Below the pieces are notes generated by a model. It saw only the letters and a program-made list of their open reading frames with translations, was not told the origin of the DNA and searched no databases. 64,000 bases of DNA, taken from positions 34,045,066-34,109,065 of the forward strand of contig CM034544.1 of assembly GCA_020002185.1 (NCBI GenBank). Reading direction: 5' to 3'. The position numbers were made by a program, and so were the translations under genes. The stretch is from Paraescarpia echinospica. Taxonomy: Eukaryota > Annelida > Polychaeta > Sabellida > Siboglinidae. Shown one piece after another: positions 1-12,200 of the stretch. Every line of letters starts with the position of its first letter. Position 1 is the first letter of the stretch.

Positions 1-149
1 TGTGTCTAGGTGTGTCTAGATGTATGTGTGTGTCTAGGTGTGTCTAGGTGTGTCAGACAAGACAGAAATGTGGCCTCAGTCTTTGTCTCTGTGTCTAGGT
101 GTGTCAGACAAGGCAGGAGTGTGGCCTCAGTGTTTGTGTATGCGTCTAG
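1..149. repeat. ~50-bp repeat copying the acceptor of exon 150-246
   Basis: Two to three units of about 50 bp contain CTAG, GTGTGTCAGACAA and a GGAGTGTGGCC-like stretch. The last of these is the true start of the exon. The repeat therefore includes the acceptor and the first ~30 exon bases. Confidence 0.75.
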
Positions 150-246
150 GTGTGTCAGACAAAACAGGAGTGTGGCCGACAGACCCTGACAGAACTCCTT
201 ATTCGACCTGTGCAGCGACTGCCCAGCGTACTACTCATTCTCAAAG
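150..246 (+). CDS. ECT2: ECT2 exon a: end of DH domain
   Basis: Read from GTG at 150, the exon gives an ECGRQTLTELLIRPVQRLPS-type sequence, the conserved third block of Dbl-homology domains, where the helix lines the Rho-binding face. It ends in AAAG followed by GTTAGT (donor at 247), leaving one base that completes a Glu codon with the next exon. The acceptor chosen is CTAG at 146-149. A CAG within the next ten bases would shorten the exon slightly, so the start is less certain than the end. Both edges are embedded in tandem repeats that copy the junction. Confidence 0.85.
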
Positions 247-3200
247 GTTAGTGTCTTCTTCATTCAAACAGCGTACATGCTCAAATGTCTCTCAAATCGT
301 AGTGCTTCATTCATACAGCAACATGCTCAAATGTCTCTCAAGTCCTAGTGCTTCATTCAGACAGCATACATGCTCAAATGTCTCTCAAGTCCTAGTGCTT
401 CATTCATACAGCTACATGCTCAAATGTCTCTCAAGTCTTAGTGCTTCATTCAGACAGCGTACATGCTCAAATGTCTCTCAAGTCCTAGTACTTCATTCAG
501 ACAGCATACATGCTCAAATGTCTCTCAAGTCCTAGTGCTTCATTCATACAGCTACATGCTCAAATGTCTCTCAAGTCCTAGTGCTTCATTCATACAGCTA
601 CATGCTCAAATGTCTCTCAAGTCTTAGTACTTCATTCATACAGCTACATGCTCAAATGTCTCTCAAGTCCTAGTACTTCATTCATACAGCTACATGCTCA
701 AATGTGTCTCAAGTCCTAGTGCTTCATTCATACAGCTACATGCTCAAATGTTTCTCAAGTCTTAGTGCTTCATTCAGACAGCATACATGCTCAAATGTCT
801 CTCAAGTCCTAGTACTTCATTCAGACAGCGTACATGCTCAAATGTCTCTCAAGTCCTAGTGCTTCATTCAGACAGCGTACATGCTCAAATGTCTCTCAAG
901 TCTTAATACTTCATTCAGACAGCGTACATGCTCAAATGTCTCTAAAGTCCTAGTACTTCATTCAGACAGCGTACATGCTCAAATGTCTCTCAAGTCTTAA
1001 TGCTTCATTCAGACAGCGTACATACTCAAATGTCTCTCAAGTCCTAGTACTTCATTCAGACAGCGTACATGCTCAAATGTCTCTCAAGTCCTAGTACTTC
1101 ATTCATACAGCTACATGCTCAAATGTATCTCAAGTCCTAGTACTTCATTCAGACAGCATACATGCTCAAATGTCTCTCAAGTCCTAGTGCTTAATTCAGA
1201 CAGCGTACATGCTCAAATGTCTCTCAAGTCCTAGTACTTCATTCAGACAGCGTACATGCTCAAATGTCTCTCAAGTCTTAATGCTTCATTCAGACAGCGT
1301 ACATACTCAAATGTCTCTCAAGTCCTAGTACTTCATTCAGACAGCGTACATGCTCAAATGTCTCTCAAGTCTTAATGCTTCATTCAGACAGCGTACATGC
1401 TCAAATGTCTCTCAAGTCCTAGTACTTCATTCAGACAGCGTACATGCTCAAATGTCTCTCAAGTCCTAGTACTTCATTCATACAGCTACATGCTCAAATG
1501 TCTCTCAAGTCCTAGTACTTCATTCAGACAGCGTACATGCTCAAATGTCTCTCAAGTCCTAGTGCTTAATTCAGACAGCGTACATGCTCAAATGTCTCTC
1601 AAGTCCTAGTGCTTAATTCAGAGAGCGTACATGCTGAAATGTCTCTCAAGTCCTAGTACTTCATTCAGACAGCATACATGCTCAAATGTCTCTCAAGTCC
1701 TAGTACTTCATTCAGACAGCGTACATGCTCAAATGTCTCTCAAGTCCTAGTGCTTAAAATGTTTTAAATGTCTGCATGCTTGGATTGAGCACATGTTTTG
1801 ATACATAATTTGTCTTATTTCTGTCGAGGCATACATGCACCAAAGGCGTCACAGGCTTGAACATGTTTTTCACATTAATATAATTTATTTATTTGTTGAA
1901 GGCCTTAGAATGTTTTGTGTTCTATTATGTGGATACTGTTCGGCAGAAATGCTGAAACGGACAGAAGAGAAGAATCTGGACTACAGGCAGCTGGAAAAGG
2001 CAATCAGCGCACTTGAGGAAGTAATGACGTAAGTGGGGGCTAGAGGGCACCACCAGATGGTGGAACTGTTTCGGCGGTGTGGTCTAATATCAATGACAGG
2101 CATCAAGATCTATGCCTCAACCTGGCGAATCTCTATATGTTTCACTCTACGCCATTGACTGTTCTGTTTCCCAGAATCACCCAGGGGTGATAATTATTAG
2201 CAGGAAATTTGTTCAAGTTCGTCGTTAACCCACCCGGTATCTGTGGAAATATTTGAAACCGTTTTGTATTCAGCCAAACCGGTATTCCATATGGCATGAA
2301 TACATTGTCAACTAATAATGCTTGAACATTCCCAAACATTGTAACAGTCACCGAATATGAAGCACAATCCAAGTAAAGCCACGCACCACGCATGTCGTTG
2401 TATCTAGTGAGAAACCAAACAAAGATTGAGTTCCGCACTGTATGGAACGATGCTATATTCCTATAATTCGTCATTCAGTTTGGTTGAATGTCGTCTAGGC
2501 AAATTGGAATTTTCTTTATGAAGTTAGTTACGTTGATTCTGTGGGCGATCACGGAATTTCGTGTAGAACAAAAAACTGTACCGTATACTGTAAAAAATGT
2601 ACCATATACCGTATAAAGCCATACGGTACACGACTCTAATAATGATGATTGTTGTTGTTGTAGACATATCAACGAGGACAAACGGAAGACAGAGTGTCAT
2701 CAGACGATGTTTGACATCATCAATGACATCGAGAACTGCCCGGTGAGTACTTCATAAACCGGGCATGAGATTGTGATAGTGTAGTGGTCAGCATATCCGC
2801 CAGGCATGCCAGCACTCCCAGTTCAAAACCCGAACCAGGCTGGCATGATATATGGTGTAAAAACCTGGCACTCAACATTGGGATCATGTTAATGTCTGTC
2901 CCGTCTCAATTTGGGATGTAAAAGAACCACTGAGGATGACAAGCACCATGGCAGTGACCACCTTCAGTGCCAGGATATATAAAGGTCGGTTTGGCGATAA
3001 TGTTCTGAAAAAAGGCTGACTAGTTTTATGAGACCTCATAAGACCATAGCATTGTAACAAAAATGTACAGACTAGTCAGTTAATAGAACATTGACAAACA
3101 CTGGAAACAACTAGAAACTAGAAAGGGCAATTAGTGTTGTCTCTCGGAAGTGTTACTGAGGCAACATGGTATTTAGTGTTGCTCCGGCACAAATATAGTG

Positions 3201-6200
3201 GGTCTGAACAGTTTAGTTTGTAGCCAGGTCAAGGTGATGATGTGTCTGTGTACTTATGTAAACTCCCACAGCCACATAAAGGTGATGATGTGTCTGTGTA
3301 CTTATGTAAACTCCCACAACCACATAAAGGTGATGATGTGTCTGTGTACTTGTGTAATCTCCCACAGCCACACAATGGTGATGATGTGTCTGTGTACTTG
3401 TGTAATCTCCCACAGCCACACAATGGTGATGATGTGCCTGTGTACTTGTGTAATCTCCCACAGCCACACAATGGTGATGATGTGCCTGTGTACTTGTGTA
3501 ATCTCCCACAGCCACACAATGGTGATGATGTGCCTGTGTACTTGTGTAAAGTCCCACAGCCACATAAAGGTGATGATGTGTCTGTGTACTTGTGTAATCT
3601 CCCACAGCCACATAATGGTGATGATGTGTCTGTGTACTTGTGTAATCTCCCACAGCCACATAAAGGTGATGATGTGCCTGTGTACTTGTGTAAACTCTCA
3701 CAGCCACATAAAGGTGATGATGTGCCTGTGTACTTGTGTAATCTCCCACAGCCACATAATGGTGATGATGTGCCTGTGTACTTGTGTAAACTCTCACAGC
3801 CACATAAAGGTGATGATGTGCCTGTGTACTTGTGTAATCTCCCACAGCCACATAATGGTGATGATGTGTCTGTGTACTTGTGTAATCTCCCACAGCCACA
3901 TAAAGGTGATGATGTGCCTGTGTACTTGTGTAAACTCCCACAGCCACATAAAGGTGATGATGTGCCTGTGTACTTGTGTAACTACAACTCCCACAGCCAC
4001 ATAATGGTGATGATGTGTCTGTGTACTGTAAACTCCCACAGCCACATAAAGGTGATGATGTGCCTGTGTACTTCCACAGCCACATAAAGGTGATGACTGT
4101 GTACTTGTGTAAACTCCCACAGCCACATAAAGGTGATGATGTGTCTGTGTACTTGTGTAAACTCCCACAGCCACATAAAGGTGATGATGTGCCTGTGTAC
4201 TTGTGTAAACTCCCACAGCCACATAAAGGTGATGATGTGCCTGTGTACTTGTGTAAACTCTCAAAGCCACATAAAGGTGATGATGTGTCTATGTACTTGT
4301 GTAAATTCCCACAGCCACATAAAGGTGATGATGTGCCTGTGTACTTGTGTAAACTCCCACAGCCACATAAAGGTGATGATGTGCCTGTGTACTTGTGTAA
4401 ACTCCCACAGCCACATAAAGGTGATGATGTGTCTGTGTACTTGTGTAAACTCCCACAGCCACATAAAGGTGATGATGTGTCTGTGTACTTGTGTAAACTC
4501 CCACAGCCACATAAAGGTGATGATGTGCCTGTGTACTTGTGTAAACTCCCACAGCCACATAAAGGTGATGATGTGTCTGTGTACTTGTGTAAACTCCCAC
4601 AGCCACATAAAGGTGATGATGTGCCTGTGTACATGTGTAAACTCCCACAGCCACATAAAGGGGATGATGTGTCTGTGTACTTGTGTAAACTCCCACAGCC
4701 ACATAAAGGTGATGATGTGCCTGTGTACTTGTGTAAACTCTCAAAGCCACATAAAGGGGATGATGTGCCTGTGTACTTGTGTAAATTCCCACAGCCACAT
4801 AAAGGTGATGATGTGCCTGTGTACTTGTGTAAACTCCCACAGCCACATAAAGGTGATGATGTGCCTGTGTACTTGTGTAAACTCCCACAGCCACATAAAG
4901 GTGATGGTGGGTGTGTCTGTGTACTTGTGTAAACTCCCACAGCCACATAAAGGTGATGATGTGCCTGTGTACTTATGTAAACTCCCACAGCCACATAAAC
5001 CAACAAGAACTGTGCACTCTTCTAGCATCAACCAGTCAACATTGACATGCACTCGCATCAACCCATTCACAGTGACTGTGATACCTCTGGAATATCTTAC
5101 CAAATTATATTAATACCTCGGACACTTTTGCCAGTTTCAGGTGTCAGCTACACACATTTCTATTGAACCGCATATAGATATCTCTTGCTGATGAACCGCA
5201 TATAGATATCTCTTGCTGATGAACCGCATATAAATATATCTTGCTGATGAACACTGTAATTACCCTACTTGCAATTTAATAATAACTGTTTTTGTTAATA
5301 TTCAAAGAACTTAAATTGGCTGTTTTATATATAAAATTTACCTATTAGATATCTATAAATTGTACCTGTTTTACTATATTGTTCCATAGTTAACACTAGT
5401 TACTATAATTAGTGTATTTATTGATTAATTATTTTATTATGAACGTTATGTACAATAATTTAAAATAATTATTACTATTTTAATATATTTGTTTGTTTAT
5501 TTAGTAATACTATACCGTATTATAGTGTATTGCGAAGTGTCACGAACAATTTTGGATCTGGCGCTAAATCAAGTAAAAATATTAACATGATCATGTGACA
5601 TGACTGACTGGTCAGTCTTGACTGTTGTAGCCGAACTTGCTGTCGTCACACCGGACGTTTGTGACGCGGGTGGATGTTGTCGAGCTGACCGAAGAGTTGA
5701 GTGGACGTGGAGACCCTCTCAGTCTCTTTGTCTTCTCTGACAGTCTTGAGGTAAGATCCCTCAATCACTTTGTCTTCTCTCAGGCTTGAGGTAAGACCCT
5801 CTCAATCTCTTTGTCTTCTCTCAGTCAAGGTAAGACCCCCTCAGTGTCTTTGTCTTCTCAGTCTCAAGATAAGACCTCGGTCTCTTTGTTTTCTCTCAGT
5901 CTCGAGGTAAGACCCTTTCAGTCTCTTTGTCTTCTCAGGCAGAAGTAAGACTTTCTTGATCCTTCTTAAAAGGTAAAACAAAGTAAAGGTAAGTTCTTAT
6001 ATAGCGCAGTATCCAGTCCTCAGGACTGCTCAAAGTGCTATACATGTTACTCCCTGGCAGACCTGTTCAATCAAACACCATCTCAACTTCTCTGGGAGAG
6101 ACTAAGTCTTGAAGTAAGACCTCCTTGGTCCCTTGCGAGACTGTAATACTATCCAAATAAGGTTTTGAATGCTACACTCTGATTATTCTTATCAACAAAA

Positions 6201-9200
6201 TAGGTAGAAAACATAAAAAACTACATTTTTGAAAGTTTTATTAGTGTTATTGCCAGAAGTTAGTATTTAGGGGGAATTTATAATAAAATGTATACGGCGC
6301 ATGTTTTCTAAAGAGTTTTGTAATATCTTTGTTGACTAAGGAATGGCATTGCTTAAATCAAAATAGCAGAAATGTCATTTTTACCACATAAATTGAGGAA
6401 CTGGTAGAAAAAAGTTACTTAATTTTACTTGGTAAAATTTAGTTTACAGTTTGTGCTGAAAAAAGTTCTATGTAACTGCCACATCGCTCTTAGCAGATCT
6501 CCAACTTAGTCACGGTTTTCTTCTTAGTTTTGAAGCTGGTTTTGAATTAGCTTACTCTTATTTACAAGCTTGGGTAATTTAGTTCCCTCCACATTGTCTC
6601 AGTTCACTCAGCTGTATGAAGGAGTGCCTGGCTTTAAACACTCATGAAATATAGTTGACTGAATGCTTCCTGGAGAAATTGAGTTTGGTGTTCAAGTAAA
6701 CATGTTGGCCAGGGAGTGAACAGTATTGTGAGCATTCCTGGGGACTGGATACCACCATGACCATACCAATAACTTACTTCTATATATGAACTTGCCTTTC
6801 TTCCAAGTGTGTAAGATGAGGAGTGGATAAGTACTATGCTATATAGGAACTTACCTTGAAGTACTTACCTTTATATAAAAACTTGCCTTTACTTACCTTT
6901 GTATAAGAGCTTACCTTTGTTGCAGTTGTGTAAGCGTCGTGTGAAGGTGCTGAACTCATCGAAGACAGCGACGCCGCACGGTGCAAAGACACCGCAGAAG
7001 GCATTCAAACACATCGAAGTGATGCAGCTGTCTAGTATAAAACGTGTCGTCGACATTGTCAACTCAACAGGTAGGTGCTACATTCACAGGTCATTGTCAA
7101 CTCATCAGGTAGGTGCTACATTCACAGGTCATTGTCAACTCATCAGGTAGGTGCTACATTCACAGGTCATTGTCAACTCATCAGGTAGGTGCTACATTCA
7201 CAGGTCATTGTCAACTCATCAGGTAGGTGCTACATTCACAGGTCATTGTCAACTCATCAGGTAGGTGCTACATTCACAGGTCATTGTCAACTCATCAGGT
7301 AGGTGCTACATTCACAGGTCATTGTCAACTCATCAGGTAGGTGCTACATTCACAGGTCATTGTCAACTCATCAGGTAGGTGCTACATTCACAGGTCATTG
7401 TCAACTCATCAGGTAGGTGCTACATTCACAGGTCATTGTCAACTCATCAGGTAGGTGCTACATTCACAGGTCATTGTCAACTCATCAGGTAGGTGCTACA
7501 TTCACAGGTCATTGTCAACTCATCAGGTAGGTGCTACATTCACAGGTCATTGTCAACTCAACAGGTAGGTGCTACATTCACAGCTCATTGTTCATAGACA
7601 TGTTCATGTAAGACCAATGTCAACTCAACAGTTCATATATGCAGGTTCATATAAGGAGATTATCTACTCTTCATGTAGATGCTCGGTTCATGTGGCATAG
7701 TTCATATACAGGTTCATATAAGGACATTGCCAACTCATCACATAGGTGTGCAGATCATAATGCGTGGTTCATATAAGGATACAAAGGTCAATGAAATATC
7801 AGGATAACAACATAACGACAGCACAGATATCCATAATATGTATGCGTGCTGGTTTTGTCTTATTTCATCAGTTATTTAACTTTACAATGGTAGTTTGTAT
7901 TTCTGTCAGTTGGTGTTTTTCTTACACACTGCCACTTCGCTATGTTTGTGGAGCGCCGTGGTGCAGTGCCTAGAGCTTCAGACTCTCGACCGAGAGAACC
8001 TGTGTTCAAATCCTGTGCTGCTGTGTCGAACCTTGGGCAAGTTTGTTCACTCTATGTTGCTCCAGTTCACTCAGCTGTATGAATGTGTTATAGACAGTGG
8101 TGGATACTTGTGTACTAGTAGTCTTCGCACATTAATTGCAGCATGGCTAAATGCTTCCCAGAGAAGTCAAGATGGTGTTTGATTGAACAGGTCTGCCAGG
8201 GAGTAAAGTGTTTTGAGCAGTCATAAGGACTGGATACTGCGCTGTATAAGAACTTGCCTTTTTACATATGTTTGCCCCATCAGATGTCGACTGTAAGAAC
8301 GTGTTTGCCCCATCAGATGTCGACTGTAAGAACGTGTTTGCCCCATCAGATGTCGACTGTAAGAACGTGTTTGCCCCATCAGATGTCAACTGTAAGAACG
8401 TGTTTGCCCCATCAGATGTTGACTGTAAGAACGTGTTTGCCCCATCAGATGTCGACTGTAAGAACGTGTTTGCCCCATCAGATGTCGACTGTAAGAACGT
8501 GTTTGCCCTCATCACAAAGAAGATGAATGAGGAGGAGCGAAGGTATGCCTTCAGCCTGGTGGACGAGGCAGTGAGGAAGATAGACTTCCTCACGACACTC
8601 AGCAAGACTATCTGCAACAGCACGTGTCGTGCTGATTACGTGAGTCTAACTTCTTCACTCAGTCAGAATTTACAGCTCTCTCTTAGTAAGACTATCTGCA
8701 ACAGCATGTATTGAGCTGACTATGTGAGTCTAACTTCTTCACTCAGTCAGACTTTACAGCTCTCTCTTAATAAGACTATCTGCAACAACATGTGTTGAAC
8801 TGACTATGTGAGTCCAGCTTCTTCTCTCTCAGTCAGACTTTACAGCTCTCTCTTAGTAAGACTATCTGCAACAGCATGTATTGAGCTGACTATGTGAGTC
8901 CAACATCTTCTCACTCAGGCAGTCTGCATATCTCTGTCTCCCTCTTAGCAAGATTACATGACCGAGAACTGTCAGTTTAAAAAAACATATACTTATAACA
9001 TTATTTAAATGTTGTTGAGTTGACATAGAATTATTGGTAGATATACCTCCATTAATTCTGACACCTATGGCTGGTAAGCCAACATTCTATTCTCAATTAC
9101 TGTATTAGTATTATTACAATACAGGGACCTATGTAGGACACACTGGTGGATCTATTCATACATATTTGACTCCTCATGGATTTCCATTATCTATGTTTAT

Positions 9201-12200
9201 TCAGTTGACATGTCACCAGTTTAATATACCCTTTTTAAGGCTAATGGGTGATAAACATAATTTACTACTAAATGTGTGAATTAGTGGGTGCGTTTGTGAG
9301 ACTACAGAGGCATGTTGTTGAAACATTTCACAGATGTGCGTGCTAGTGCAGTGGACGAAGGTAAGGATGCACTAGTGCCTAAGTAAGGATGCACTAGTGC
9401 CGTGGTAGGAATGCACTAGTGCCTTAAGTTTCTTCAAATGGCAGGCTTTTCTTTGTTGTCTTACCAGTTGTTTACATGCCACCTCTTGCAAGTTGGAAGA
9501 AAATCACCACTTATCTAAGAATAACTTTTACGCAATAATAACTCCAACTTAATTGCAGAGTTTTGTCAATAGTGTATTGTTTTTACATGCCACCTCTTGC
9601 AAGTTGGAAGAACATCACCATTTATCTAAGAATAACTTTTACGCAATAATAACTCCAACTTAATTGCAGAGTTTTGTCAATAGTGTATTGTTTTTCTATG
9701 TTATTAATTATTTTTATTGTTCCAAGACTAGTACAAGTTACAGAGCAAGTGTTAATGTTTTGTTTATTTCACATATTACAATATTTCTTGTTACGCTGTT
9801 ACACAGTGATAATGTTGTAAATCGTCGTTGGATTTGTGTCCATGTATTTATATAAAAAACTCAAATTGACCTCGTAACAGTTACAGATACTTTGGGAAGC
9901 AGTGTTTGGTGTAAGTGTCATGTAGCGACATCCACAGAATAGTCATTTCTGCTTGTTTATTTAATCAAAATTAATAGTTTCCTTCAGCCTGTAACAATGC
10001 GACAGACTACATCATTTAAAACAGCACTGTAACAATGCGACAGGCTACATCATTTAAAACAGCACTGTAACAATGCGACAGGCTACATCATTTAAAACAG
10101 CACTGTAACAATGCGACAGGCTACATCATTTAAAACAGCACTGTAACAATGCGACAGGCTACATCATTTAAAACAGCACTGTAACAATGCGACAGGCTAC
10201 ATCATTTAAAACAGCACTGTAACAATGCGACAGGCTACATCATTTAAAACAGCACTGTAACAATGCGACAGACTACATCATTTAAAACAGCACTGTAACA
10301 ATGCGACAGACTACATAATTTAAAACAGCACTGTAACAATGCGACAGGCTACATCATTTAAAACAGCACTGTAACAATGCGACAGGCTACATCATTTAAA
10401 ACAGCACTGTAACAATGCAACAGGCTACATCATTTAAAACCACTAACATTGCGACAGGCTACATCATTTAAAACAGCACTAACATTGCGACAGGCTACAT
10501 CATTTAAAACAGCACTGTAACAATGCGACAGGCTACATAATTTAAAACAGCACTGTAACAATGCGACAGGCTACATAATTTAAAACAGCACTGTAACAAT
10601 GCGACAGGCTACATCATTTAAAACAGCACTGTAACAATGCGACAGGCTACATCATTTAAAACAGCACTGTAACAATGCGACAGGCTACATCATTTAAAAC
10701 AGCACTGTAACAATGCGACAGGCTACATCATTTAAAACAGCACTGTAACAATGCGACAGGCTACATCATTTAAAACAGCACTGTAACAATGCGACAGGCT
10801 ACATCATTTAAAACAGCACTGTAACAATGCGACAGGCTACATCATTTAAAACAGCACTGTAACAATGCGACAGGCTACATCATTTAAAACAGCACTGTAA
10901 CAATGCGACAGGCTACATCATTTAAAACAGCACTGTAACAATGCGACAGGCTACATAATTTAAAACAGCACTGTAACAATGCGACAGGCTACATCATTTA
11001 AAACAGCACTGTAACAATGCGACAGGCTACATCATTTAAAACAGCACTGTAACAATGCGACAGGCTACATCATTTAAAACAGCACTGTAACAATGCGACA
11101 GGCTACATCATTTAAAACAGCACTGTAACAATGTGACAGGCTACATCATTTAAAACAGCACTGAAGACACCATTTTTAACATATCTTGTACGCAAATTAG
11201 ATTGAAGACCTGTTGAAAAAACTACTGTGAAGCACTTTGAACAGACAGAAACTGTGCAATGTAAAACCAGAACCACACCCAACCAGTGCCACACCCAACA
11301 GAGCCACACCCAACCAGTGCCACACCCAACAGAGCCACACCCAACCAGTGCCACACCCAACCAGTGCCACACCCAACAGAGCCACACCCAACCAGTGCCA
11401 CACCCAACCAGTGCCACACCCAACAGTGCCACACCCAACCAGTGCCACACCCAACCAGTGCCACACCCAACCAGTGCCACACCCAACCAGTGCCACACCC
11501 AACAGAGCCACACCCAACCAGTGCCACACCTAACCAGTGCCACACCCAACCAGTGCCACACCCAACCAGAGCCACACCCAACCAGTGCCACACCCAACAG
11601 AGCCACACCCAACCAGAGCCACACCCACCCAGTGCCACACCCAGCCAGTGACACACCCAACCAGAGCCACACCCAACCAGTGCCACACCCAACCAGTGCC
11701 ACACCCAACCAGTGCCACACCCAACCAGTGCCACACCCAACAGAGCCACACCCAACCAGTGCCACACCTAACCAGTGCCACACCCAACCAGTGCCACACC
11801 CAACCAGAGCCACACCCAACCAGTGCCACACCCAACCAGTGCCACACCCAACCAGTGCCACACCCAACCAGGTTGCACTAAGGCTAGAATTAGTAATGGT
11901 GCAAAAGTACAAAATGTCTATTACTGGGAAACACCCGTGTATGTTTAATACAAAAATCTATACCCAAGGTACATAGGCACATGTTGCAGGTATACACTGT
12001 TTCAGAAGCTCTGTTTGTTTGTTGCAGGAAACACTTCTAACAACGGTTGACTCTCAGACACTGAGCATCGACACCAGTGAAGTGGGCAGTCGACACCTCA
12101 TTAACAGGTAATATTTGTTTCTCAGTATTCTCTACACACATACCTGAATGGCATAAATCTATTCACATTTTCACAAGTTACCACATCAAATCATTAGAAG

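Noticed and set aside
38..535. 165-codon frame at the window start
   Set aside because: It reads through the ECT2 exon in the wrong frame and then into the 47-bp array; the exon's true frame gives the conserved DH motif.
3198..5113. Long Cys/His-rich frames such as repeated MMCLCTCVNSHSH
   Set aside because: The 48-bp period of the minisatellite leaves both strands open. There is no splice context or non-repetitive domain.
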